Of a stretch of 64,000 nucleotides of DNA, positions 1 through 7,288 are shown piece by piece (the first letter of the stretch is position 1; every line of letters begins with the position of its first letter). The notes below the pieces were generated by a model. It saw nothing but the letters and a program-made list of their open reading frames with translations, was not told the DNA's origin and made no database searches. The translations under genes and the position numbers were made by a program. Source of the DNA: DATFVA01 sp963771705 (GTDB lineage: Bacteria > Bacteroidota > Ignavibacteria > Ignavibacteriales > Ignavibacteriaceae); the NCBI GenBank assembly GCA_963771705.1, contig CAVYUP010000005.1:434001-498000 (forward strand). The letters run 5' to 3'.

Positions 1-242
1 ATCTGCTGAGAGCATAATTTGTAAACTGAAGGATCGCTGTTGGAATATTTAAGAGAATGGCTGCCGGAGGCAGATTCTCCGCTCAGGCTATATATTCCGG
101 GATCGCCGCTCCAGTCATCCGGCATTTTTCCGTTACTGCTGATCTCAAAATCACCGTTAACCAAAAGATTGCCGTAATTATCGGGGAAAGAAAAAAATAA
201 CCCTGCGAGTAATATCAGAATAAGAGCTGCTGATAGTTTCAT
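1..242 (-). CDS. Secreted protein, N-terminal part (runs off the window edge)
   Basis: An open frame starts at an ATG at 242-240 and stays open to base 1, giving about 80 residues of a longer protein. The first 19 or so residues (MKLSAALILILLAGLFFSF) form a clear signal peptide. The mature start contains NLLVNGDFEISSNGKMPDDW, and a G-SLKYSN-like stretch follows. That pattern resembles the first strands of CBM4/9-type or similar jelly-roll carbohydrate-binding domains, where 'NGDFE' and a Trp are typical. The domain assignment is an inference from a short segment. The rest of the gene lies outside the window, so its enzymatic function cannot be told. Confidence 0.7.
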   Translation of the reverse strand, partial: MKLSAALILILLAGLFFSFPDNYGNLLVNGDFEISSNGKMPDDWSGDPGIYSLSGESASGSHSLKYSNSDPSVYKLCSQQ

Positions 243-381
243 TTATTTTCCGTCCATTCATATACGTGTTAAATTAGCACAAAATTCACACAATAGCGGT
301 GATTCTATTTCAGGTTCCGAGAAAAAGGGCCAGGTTATTTGATATCCTTTTATTATTTTATTCCCCTGATCCATAGAAGGT

Positions 382-615
382 CTAGGCGGATTTATTTTTT
401 CCTGCTGTAAGCATTCCTATCGCCGAATAAATTATAAATACCAGAAAAACCGTAATGATAAATGGTCTTAATGTATCACTGACCGAATGAGAGTACCTGT
501 CGAGATCGATGAATCGGTAAATGCAATAGATAAGTGAAAGTACTGCTACCATCCACCCTGTAAATGAGACCGGGAAAAATAGAATTCCTTTTCTTACGAA
601 CCATCTTCTGCCCAT
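382..615 (-). CDS. Small two-helix membrane protein
   Basis: A 77-residue protein with two hydrophobic segments, around GWMVAVLSLIYCIYRF and FIITVFLVFIIYSAIGML, separated by a short polar loop. The ATG at 615-613 is preferred over a GTG three codons upstream because an AAGGTG-like ribosome site lies just before it. The N-terminal MGRRWFVRKGILFFP is basic and would stay in the cytoplasm. It resembles small conserved membrane proteins of Bacteroidota without a known role. It stands alone, with about 140 bases on one side and a divergent gene on the other, so context gives no hint of function. Confidence 0.65.
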   Translation of the reverse strand: MGRRWFVRKGILFFPVSFTGWMVAVLSLIYCIYRFIDLDRYSHSVSDTLRPFIITVFLVFIIYSAIGMLTAGKNKSA

Positions 616-815
616 ACTGATCACCTTCCGATTACCTCTTCAATATGCGGAAAATATTTCGTTCTGAAAAGGAAAATTTACCCGGGCTGCTTTCAGGTTA
701 CAGCCGCATCTGGTTGTTTAACTTCAGGTAAAAGATTTATTAAACAGGGTAGATCCTTTTTTGTAACTTTCGGACATGAGTTCTATAAAATCAAAAAGAT
801 TATGGGAGAGCTAAT

Positions 816-1796
816 ATGAAACATCTGATAATTTCAGCTTTATTTATGTTTTTACCGGTATTAATCTTTGCACAGACTTCCGCCGCGGATGAGTCGAATG
901 TATACCAGATAAAGCAGGGATATATAGACGCGAATGGTGTGATGATATGGTACGAAGAATTCGGGAAGGGTGAGCCTCTGATGATTGTGCATGGGGGTCC
1001 CGGCGCGTCTCACGATTATTTTCTTCCTTATCTTATTCCTCTGGCGAGAAATAACCGTTTAATATTTATTGACGAAAGAGGATCGGGTAAATCGGAGCAG
1101 CTTGAAGATGTAAAGAAATATACTGTAGAGAATATGGCAGAGGATGCAGAAGCCGTAAGGAAGGCACTGAATCTTGGCAAGATAAACCTGCTCGGTCATT
1201 CATACGGCGGGGTACTAGCACAGGCTTACGCGCTTAAGTATCAGGAAAATTTATCTCATCTTATTTTATGCAGTACATTCCCCAGCACTTCAGAGATGAA
1301 TAAAGTGTTTGATAAGATTAAGGAAAATATGTCCCCCGAACTGCGAGAGCGCATAAACAAGATGGAAAGTGAAGGCTTATACGGACATGGACTGCCATAT
1401 GAGCAGAACCGCTACACCGAAGAATATATGAAAGCTGCATGGGGAGAAGGATATTTCCCGTATCTGTATCAGCGGAGGCCTGACCCGTCATACGATCCTT
1501 CAAGCCAGGGATTCGCCTGGGATCTATACCGTGAGATGTGGGGATCGGACGGTGAGTATGTAATTGACGGCAACCTGAAATCAGTTGAGTATGTTGATCA
1601 GCTTCATAAGATCAAGGTTCCTACACTTGTCAACTGCGGAGATCATGACGAATGCGCGCCTTCATTATCGAAGGAGATGCATGAAAAAATTCCCGGTTCA
1701 GAGCTGGTCATTTTTCCGCAGAGCGGACATATGACATTTGTAGACCAGCCGGATATGTTCATGAAGACGATTAACGATTTTCTGCATAAGAAGTGA
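816..1796 (+). CDS. Exported proline-iminopeptidase-like alpha/beta hydrolase (S33)
   Basis: A 326-residue alpha/beta-hydrolase of the prolyl aminopeptidase type, which would release N-terminal residues, classically proline, from peptides. Residues 1-20 form a signal peptide ending at FAQ, so the enzyme should act in the periplasm. The oxyanion motif HGGPG is at 59-63, the DERGSGKS motif typical of this family at 86-93, and the nucleophile elbow GHSYGG at 127-132 places Ser129. Likely partners are Asp278 (GDHDE) and His305 (SGHMTF), completing the triad. A GGGAGAG ribosome site precedes the ATG. Substrate preference cannot be read from sequence, and other S33 members cleave esters or amides. 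Confidence 0.88.
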   Translation: MKHLIISALFMFLPVLIFAQTSAADESNVYQIKQGYIDANGVMIWYEEFGKGEPLMIVHGGPGASHDYFLPYLIPLARNNRLIFIDERGSGKSEQLEDVKKYTVENMAEDAEAVRKALNLGKINLLGHSYGGVLAQAYALKYQENLSHLILCSTFPSTSEMNKVFDKIKENMSPELRERINKMESEGLYGHGLPYEQNRYTEEYMKAAWGEGYFPYLYQRRPDPSYDPSSQGFAWDLYREMWGSDGEYVIDGNLKSVEYVDQLHKIKVPTLVNCGDHDECAPSLSKEMHEKIPGSELVIFPQSGHMTFVDQPDMFMKTINDFLHKK

Positions 1797-1892
1797 GTTA
1801 AAGACTCTGTAAAATTATTAGAAATAGTTTTATCTTTATTCGGCAGGGATTCTTCATCCTGAATCATATTACCAAACTACCGGGAGCCTGAA

Positions 1893-4325
1893 ATGGTCGA
1901 CTTTGAAAAATTAGGTGTTTTTTATCTCGGAAAGAATTACGATCCTTCAAAAAGATCTCTGACTGATGATCTGCTTCTGTATCCTTCCAAAGATTTGACC
2001 ACGCATGCAGTCTGTGTAGGGATGACCGGAAGCGGCAAAACGGGTTTATGCATCTCTCTTCTTGAAGAAGCGGTAATTGATAACATACCCGCGCTGGTAA
2101 TTGATCCCAAGGGAGATATTACGAACCTGCTTTTAACATTTCCCGATCTTAAGCCTGAAGATTTCCTCCCCTGGATAAACAGATCAGATGCCGAGAGAAA
2201 AAATATGACCGAGTATGATTTTGCAAAGTCGCAGGCTGACTTATGGAGAAACGGGCTGAAGGATTGGGGGCAGGACCCTTCGAGGATAGGCAAACTGAAA
2301 TCATCCGCGGAGTTTGAAATTTATACCCCCGGAAGTTCAGCGGCAAAGCAGGTTTCTATTTTAAACTCATTTGATGCACCTGATGAGAGTATAGCTGACG
2401 ATCCCGATTTCCTGAATGAAAAAATAACAACAACTACCTCGGGAATTCTTGGACTGCTGGGTATAGATGCTGATCCTATTAAAAGCAGGGAACACATATT
2501 AATCGCAAACATCTTTCAGTATTACTGGAGCAGCAAACAAAGTCCTGACCTTGCCTCGCTCATTCAAAGCGTTCAGAATCCTCCGATGAAAAAAGTAGGG
2601 GTATTTGATGTCGATGCCTTTTATCCGCAGAAAGACAGATTTGAACTAGCGATGCTTCTGAATAACATACTTTCGGCGCCGACTTTTCAATCGTGGCTTA
2701 CCGGTGAGTCTTTATCAATCGATAAACTTCTTTTTACCGAAACAGGTAAACCGAAAGTTTCCATTATGTATACGGCGCATCTAACCGATCCGGAAAGAAT
2801 GTTTTTTACCACCCTGTTCCTGAACCAGTTATTAAGCTGGATGAGAAAGCAGAGCGGAACCACAAGTCTCAGAGCTTTGCTTTACGTTGATGAGATATTC
2901 GGATACATTCCGCCGGTTGCAAACCCGCCTTCAAAGAGAGTCTTTCTTACACTGTTGAAGCAGGGAAGGGCTTTCGGGCTGGGACTGGTGCTGGCAACCC
3001 AGAATCCTGTCGATCTTGATTATAAAAGTTTATCCAACGCCGGAACCTGGTTTATAGGAAGGCTTCAGACGGAGAAAGACATTGAAAGATTAATAGACGG
3101 ACTGGAAAGCGCGAGCACTTCCGGGGGAAAATCATTTGACAGAAAAACCATTAAAGAAATAATAGCTAATCTTGATAAGCGCGTATTTCTGTTAAATAAT
3201 GTCAATCAGGATAACATTCAGATCTTTCAGACACGGTGGGCATTATCCTATCTCAGAGGTCCCTTAACAAAAAGTCAGCTTAAGTTACTAGTACCGGGTG
3301 AAGGAACTGCCGCGGCTCAACCCGTCAGGCAGGAAATAAAACCCGTAATACCAGCCTCTCAGGTAAATACTCAAATGCCTGTACTGCCGGGAAATATTTC
3401 CCCTGCTTTTCTTAAGAGAAATCTGCAGAACATAAATAAGGACGGCATCACCTATCTTCCTTATATGATCGGCAAGACACAGATGCTTTTCTCCGACCGG
3501 AAATCGAAAATTGATACGGACAGAGAGTCGATGTTCCTGGCCGCTGTTTCAGATGAAGCGATTCCCGTAAACTGGGAATCATCATTTGAAGTTGAACTGG
3601 ACCTGTCGCTGCTAACGAATGAAGCAGTTAAGGAAATTAAATACGCCGATCTTCCGGATGCGGCGAAAGAATCGAAAAGTTATACCTCGTGGGAAAAAGA
3701 TCTGAAAGATTTTCTATACAACAATTATAACCTGGAGATCCTGTCGAGCAAAGTTCTCAAAGAACAATCAAGACCGGGGGAGAGCGAAAGAGATTTCAGG
3801 ATAAGGCTGAACCAGTTATCGAGAGAGACAAAAGATGCCGAGGTTGAAAAACTGAAAGGGAAATACCAGGTGAAGCTGACGGCAATGGAAAACAAGATAA
3901 AGACGGCAGAAGACCGGGTTACAAGAGAGCAGTCGCAGTCGTCGCAGCAGACCCTGCAGACAGCCATTTCAGCCGGTGCAACAATACTAGGCGCATTACT
4001 CGGCAGAAAAACTTTCAGTTCCGGCACACTGGGAAGGGCGGGAACCACAATGAGATCAGCCTCAAGAATAATGAAAGAGAAACAGGACGTTGCCTTAAGC
4101 AAAGAAAATCTCGCAATACTAAAAACCCAGATGGAGGAACTCGAGAAAGAACTGCAAAGCGAGATAGACGCTCTTTCAGAAAAATATGATATATCGCTTG
4201 AGGAATTTGAGAAGATAAAAATCAGGCCTCAGAAGACGAACATCTTTATAAAGTACTTTAATCTGGTCTGGATCCCTGTCGGGAATGAATCAATTAAAGA
4301 TATCAGCGAAATAAAATTTATCTGA
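1893..4325 (+). CDS. HerA-like P-loop ATPase (DUF87/DUF853 type)
   Basis: An 810-residue ATPase of the HerA/FtsK superfamily. Walker A is GMTGSGKT at 43-50 and Walker B is LLYVDE with Asp333/Glu334. A conserved 'IDPKGDITNLLLTFPDL' segment follows the P-loop, as in family members often annotated as helicase HerA-like or DUF853. The C-terminal third is different: charged, probably coiled-coil stretches near 640-690 and 730-775 flank a Gly/Ala-rich hydrophobic segment (AISAGATILGALLGRK), which may contact a membrane or mediate assembly. HerA proteins pump DNA, but no NurA nuclease is adjacent, so the substrate is unknown. The start follows a GGGAG ribosome site 96 bases after the peptidase gene on the same strand, so the two may be co-transcribed. 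Confidence 0.85.
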   Translation: MVDFEKLGVFYLGKNYDPSKRSLTDDLLLYPSKDLTTHAVCVGMTGSGKTGLCISLLEEAVIDNIPALVIDPKGDITNLLLTFPDLKPEDFLPWINRSDAERKNMTEYDFAKSQADLWRNGLKDWGQDPSRIGKLKSSAEFEIYTPGSSAAKQVSILNSFDAPDESIADDPDFLNEKITTTTSGILGLLGIDADPIKSREHILIANIFQYYWSSKQSPDLASLIQSVQNPPMKKVGVFDVDAFYPQKDRFELAMLLNNILSAPTFQSWLTGESLSIDKLLFTETGKPKVSIMYTAHLTDPERMFFTTLFLNQLLSWMRKQSGTTSLRALLYVDEIFGYIPPVANPPSKRVFLTLLKQGRAFGLGLVLATQNPVDLDYKSLSNAGTWFIGRLQTEKDIERLIDGLESASTSGGKSFDRKTIKEIIANLDKRVFLLNNVNQDNIQIFQTRWALSYLRGPLTKSQLKLLVPGEGTAAAQPVRQEIKPVIPASQVNTQMPVLPGNISPAFLKRNLQNINKDGITYLPYMIGKTQMLFSDRKSKIDTDRESMFLAAVSDEAIPVNWESSFEVELDLSLLTNEAVKEIKYADLPDAAKESKSYTSWEKDLKDFLYNNYNLEILSSKVLKEQSRPGESERDFRIRLNQLSRETKDAEVEKLKGKYQVKLTAMENKIKTAEDRVTREQSQSSQQTLQTAISAGATILGALLGRKTFSSGTLGRAGTTMRSASRIMKEKQDVALSKENLAILKTQMEELEKELQSEIDALSEKYDISLEEFEKIKIRPQKTNIFIKYFNLVWIPVGNESIKDISEIKFI

Positions 4326-4328
4326 AAG

Positions 4329-4353
4329 GCCTGATCCTGAAATATTATCAGGC
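4329..4353. terminator. Hairpin between convergent genes
   Basis: GCCTGAT at 4329-4335 pairs with ATCAGGC at 4347-4353 across an 11-base loop. It lies just after the stop of the ATPase gene and overlaps the stop of the converging small gene. The + strand continues with a pyrimidine-rich, U-containing run, so termination of the ATPase transcript is plausible. Confidence 0.5.
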
Positions 4354-4653
4354 GTATTTCTTTCCTATTTTCTCGAGTCCAGACTTCTGAATCTCTTCGG
4401 GGGTGATGACGATATCGTATTTTATGTCGGCGTTGAACTTAAGAAAGAACGGTTCGGCATATCTCACATAATCTCCCGGTTCGTTCACATTAACGACCAT
4501 GAAAATATTCCTCTTCCCTGCATTAAGAGAAAAATAGGCCGCTTCAGGTTTCAGTTCCCCCATAATCTGATTGAGAGAATCTCCAATAGATCCCTTCTTA
4601 ATCAGGGCGTTAAAGTTGTCGTGCGGAAATGTGACATTTAATATCATTTTCAT
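4348..4653 (-). CDS. Small conserved protein of unknown function (101 aa)
   Basis: A soluble 101-residue protein with no signal peptide. It alternates predicted strands (MKMILNVTFPH, KRNIFMVVNV, DIKYDIVITPEE) with helices (NALIKKGSIGDSLNQIMG), the layout of a ferredoxin-like or dimeric alpha/beta barrel domain. It resembles short conserved proteins with the ending 'TPE(D/E)(L/I)QKSGLEKIG', which have no assigned function. A good AAAGGAGA ribosome site lies before the ATG. It is convergent with the ATPase gene and separated from the upstream MscS gene by about 200 bases, so it is probably transcribed alone. Confidence 0.75.
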   Translation of the reverse strand: MKMILNVTFPHDNFNALIKKGSIGDSLNQIMGELKPEAAYFSLNAGKRNIFMVVNVNEPGDYVRYAEPFFLKFNADIKYDIVITPEEIQKSGLEKIGKKYA

Positions 4654-4805
4654 ATCGGTCTCCTTTAATTAGTTATTAAATACAATTTACGGACAATCTA
4701 TAGTCGTAGAGAAGGGAGAGTAAAGGGAAAATTTAATAGCACAGAATAAGGGGTAAAGGTTAAGCGGGAATTAATTTAGGATTAAAATATTTTAATGAGC
4801 ATAAA

Positions 4806-4829
4806 GAGGCTGACACTTGAGTCAGCCTC
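4806..4829 (-). terminator. Terminator hairpin after the MscS gene
   Basis: GAGGCTGAC (4806-4814) pairs perfectly with GTCAGCCTC (4821-4829) over a 6-base loop. On the minus strand it follows the MscS stop by 31 bases and is followed by a TTTAT run, so it should end that transcript. Confidence 0.7.
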
Positions 4830-4859
4830 AATAACTGCTTTCCTGATCCTGCTGCTCAG

Positions 4860-5735
4860 TTAAACAGGGATTTTAGCTTCAACGCTTATTTCATCCTTAC
4901 TTGAATCAGTGCTGTAAAGATGCACATCCCGCTGAGGGAAAGGAATAGAAATACCCGCCTGATCGAAGGCGAGTTTAACCTTTTCGTGAATATCAAAGTA
5001 GATACCCCAGTAATCTGCCGAATTACACCAGACCCTTACGTTGAAGTTAACGGAATTATCTCCCAGTCCTCCCACAACTATCTGCGGTGCAGGATCCTTA
5101 AGTACCCTTGGATCGGAATCAGTAAGCTGCTTTAACACTGACTTAGCTTTTTCGATACTATCGCCATAGCCTATACCGAAGACCATATCGACACGACGTA
5201 TCGGTTCAGTGGAGAAGTTAACCATCGCGCCGTTTGACAAGGCGCCGTTAGGAATAATTACCGTTTTATTATCAGGGGTTTTAAGTATAGTAGTGAAAAT
5301 TGTTATTTCGTGAACCGTTCCCATATAGCCCTGAGCTTCCAGAAAATCACCAGCCTTAAACGGTTTGAAAATAAGAATTATAACCCCGCCGGCGAAATTT
5401 GCAAGTCCGCCCTGAAGAGCGAGTCCTACCGCGAGTCCTGCCGCACCTATAATGGCCACAAACGATGTAGTAGCTATACCGATCATAGAAGCCACGCTGA
5501 TCAGCAGAAGGACTTTAAGAAGAATTCCGGATATACTGCTGAGGAACTTTCTTAGCGAAATTTCAAGATTTGAGCGCTCCATTGCCCGGTTAGCGCCTTT
5601 TAACACCAGCCTTATTAACCAGAGACCTACTAAAAGAACAAGAATAGCAAGAAGTAATTTTGGTCCGTACTCCACTGCTAAATCAATAAGTTTCTGTGAG
5701 TAGTACTGCAGGCTGTTTGCATTGATACTGTCCAT
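4860..5735 (-). CDS. Small-conductance mechanosensitive channel (MscS family)
   Basis: A 291-residue inner-membrane channel that would open under membrane tension and release solutes during osmotic downshock. After an amphipathic N-terminus there are three hydrophobic helices. The third is the Gly/Ala-packed pore helix (GAAGLAVGLALQGGLANFAG), followed by the FKPFKAGD turn and the beta domain with 'TILKTPDNKTVIIPNG', all hallmarks of MscS. Length matches E. coli MscS (286 residues). A GAGGAG ribosome site precedes the ATG. The gene is monocistronic, with its own terminator at 4806-4829 and a 470-base repeat-filled gap upstream. A second, more distant MscS homologue lies at 22412-23524. Confidence 0.92.
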   Translation of the reverse strand: MDSINANSLQYYSQKLIDLAVEYGPKLLLAILVLLVGLWLIRLVLKGANRAMERSNLEISLRKFLSSISGILLKVLLLISVASMIGIATTSFVAIIGAAGLAVGLALQGGLANFAGGVIILIFKPFKAGDFLEAQGYMGTVHEITIFTTILKTPDNKTVIIPNGALSNGAMVNFSTEPIRRVDMVFGIGYGDSIEKAKSVLKQLTDSDPRVLKDPAPQIVVGGLGDNSVNFNVRVWCNSADYWGIYFDIHEKVKLAFDQAGISIPFPQRDVHLYSTDSSKDEISVEAKIPV

Positions 5736-5836
5736 TTTCTCCTCTTCCTTAGGAATGAATATATGATGTGTTCGTTATAAGATAAAAAATTATGGGTACG
5801 GATGTAAGGGGTAGGAGAAAAAAGTGGGGGAGAGGG

Positions 5837-6039
5837 ATTGAGGAGGAGAACAGGGCGCGAAGGGACGGAGGGATTGGGGGATTGAGGAAGAGAACAGGGC
5901 ACGAAGGGACGGAGGGATTGGAGAATTGAGGAGGAGAGTATGCCACGAAGGGACGAACGGAGGGGGTATTAAGGAGGAGAACAGGGCGCGAAGGGACGGA
6001 GGGATTGAGGAAGAGAATACGCTACAAAGACGAGAAGGG
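5837..6039. repeat. GA-rich tandem repeat, five units of 44/44/43/36/36 bp
   Basis: Five imperfect copies begin with ATT(G/A)AGGA(G/A)GAGAA at 5837, 5881, 5925, 5968 and 6004. A shared middle, roughly (G/A)CGAAGGGACGGAGGG, occurs in most units. The first three units are 43-44 bp and the last two 36 bp, so an 8-bp spacer segment was lost or gained. One strand is almost purely purine. Neither unit length is a multiple of three throughout, and open frames across it are low-complexity, so it is not coding. It fills the upstream region of the MscS gene. Confidence 0.85.
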
Positions 6040-6205
6040 ATTGGAGGATTGGCGAATCGAAAAGGGTGGGTGGATCAGGAGGATTGGCGGATTGGTAGGG
6101 GGTTGGGCGAATTACAAGGATTGGGAGGAATGCGGCAAAGATTCCTCCCTATCGTTAAATGAATTGTTGAAACGGCAATAAAGAGAAGGTGTCAGCGGAC
6201 CGTCT
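6040..6205. repeat. Degenerate GGATTGG-rich low-complexity stretch
   Basis: Directly after the tandem repeat, short GGATTGGCGAAT-like words recur irregularly up to about 6130. Similar words occur at about 35150-35260. The remaining bases to 6205 show nothing recognisable apart from the end of the downstream gene on the minus strand. Confidence 0.5.
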
Positions 6206-7021
6206 CTACTTAAAAATTCTGTTGAAGAAATCCTGCATATCCTGCCAGCTCTGCTCATCGGCCTGTTTATTATAAGCCAGGGGCAGATTGAACTCCTTAC
6301 CGAGGCTGTCGGCAGCGGGATTAGTGAAGCTGTGTTTTGCGCCCTCGTAATTCTTAAAAGTATAATCTATTCCGACGCTGTCCATCATCGATTTAAAAGC
6401 TTTCACTTTTTCAGGGGGATTAAACGGATCAGCGGCGCCGTTACATACAAGGATAGCAGCTTTTACAGAATCAGGATGCTCAGGAGCTTTTGACGGCAGG
6501 TCGCCATGGAAACTTACAACACCAGCAAGTGGAGCGCCTGCAAGCGCCATACGCAGAACAACACCTCCGCCAAAGCAGTAGCCTATAGCGGCAATATTGG
6601 AAGTATCTGTCTGCGGCTGATTTTTAAGCAGCGCGAGTCCCGCATCAAACCTTGCCCGGGCAGTATCCATATGTTCCATAACAGCCTGAGCGAACCTGCC
6701 TGCGTTATCGGGGTGCTGTGCTGTTTTGCCATTGCCGTACATATCTATTGCAAGGGCGATGTATCCCAGTTTTGCGAGTGAATCAGCGCGATGTTCGGCA
6801 TAAGCATTCATACCCCACCATTCGTGTACAACGATAATTCCGGGTCTTTTGCCAGTCTTGCTGCTGTCGTAGGCAATATATCCTTTAAGGGGAGTGCCGT
6901 CGGACGAATAGCTGACGGTTCTTGAAACTATAGTCGGGCCCTCATTAGCCGGTTCCTGCTTCGTCTGTGTACATCCGTAAACAATAAACATACTTAACAG
7001 AAATAAAAATGCGTATTTCAT
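6206..7021 (-). CDS. Dienelactone-hydrolase family lipoprotein
   Basis: A 271-residue alpha/beta-hydrolase of the dienelactone hydrolase family, which cleaves ester or lactone bonds with a cysteine nucleophile. The start at 7021 (MKYAFLFLLSMFIVYGC) is preferred because it begins a lipoprotein signal peptide with Cys17; an in-frame upstream start would bury it behind nine polar residues. Catalytic residues are visible: Cys139 in GYCFGGG, Asp188 in NGAADPF and His220 in GAKHSF, with Glu67 in VVHEWWG, the conserved family glutamate. It should be membrane-anchored in the cell envelope. The natural substrate is unknown. It lies downstream of the DUF5916 gene on the same strand but 267 repeat-containing bases away. 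Confidence 0.88.
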   Translation of the reverse strand: MKYAFLFLLSMFIVYGCTQTKQEPANEGPTIVSRTVSYSSDGTPLKGYIAYDSSKTGKRPGIIVVHEWWGMNAYAEHRADSLAKLGYIALAIDMYGNGKTAQHPDNAGRFAQAVMEHMDTARARFDAGLALLKNQPQTDTSNIAAIGYCFGGGVVLRMALAGAPLAGVVSFHGDLPSKAPEHPDSVKAAILVCNGAADPFNPPEKVKAFKSMMDSVGIDYTFKNYEGAKHSFTNPAADSLGKEFNLPLAYNKQADEQSWQDMQDFFNRIFK

Positions 7022-7164
7022 AAAGTGTACCTCATAATTGTGGATCAATCGAAAGCAATAAGATTATAAAGGAGGGAGAATTATTCCACCCGTTTGATGG
7101 ATTTCTAAGGTTCAGTTGCGCTGGCGCACCCGGGGAGAATCGGAATAAGTGAGGTGAAGGCAGA

Positions 7165-7277
7165 GGGATTGCTTCGCTACGCTCGCGATGACAGGAAGGA
7201 AGGAGGGATTGCTTCCCGTACAGAGCGGGGCAGGTCACTTCGTTCGAAATGACGGAGAAGGACTAATTCGCGATGAC
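7165..7277. repeat. Cluster of dispersed intergenic elements ending in ATGAC(A/G)
   Basis: GGGATTGCTTC at 7165 and 7205 each begins a short imperfect palindrome that ends in CGCGATGACA (to 7193) or CGAAATGACGG (to 7255). A third, truncated end (TTCGCGATGACGG) lies at 7266-7278. These are members of the widespread family of small interspersed elements that finish in ATGACA, seen elsewhere in this window at 28484, 31969, 38243, 38282, 41882 and 48113. No gene is present between 7022 and 7288. Confidence 0.6.
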
Positions 7278-7288
7278 GGCAAATAGTC

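Noticed and set aside
5926..6162. A + strand frame over the GA-rich repeat
   Set aside because: It is low-complexity Arg/Gly/Glu-rich repeat translation, and the unit length is not a multiple of three.
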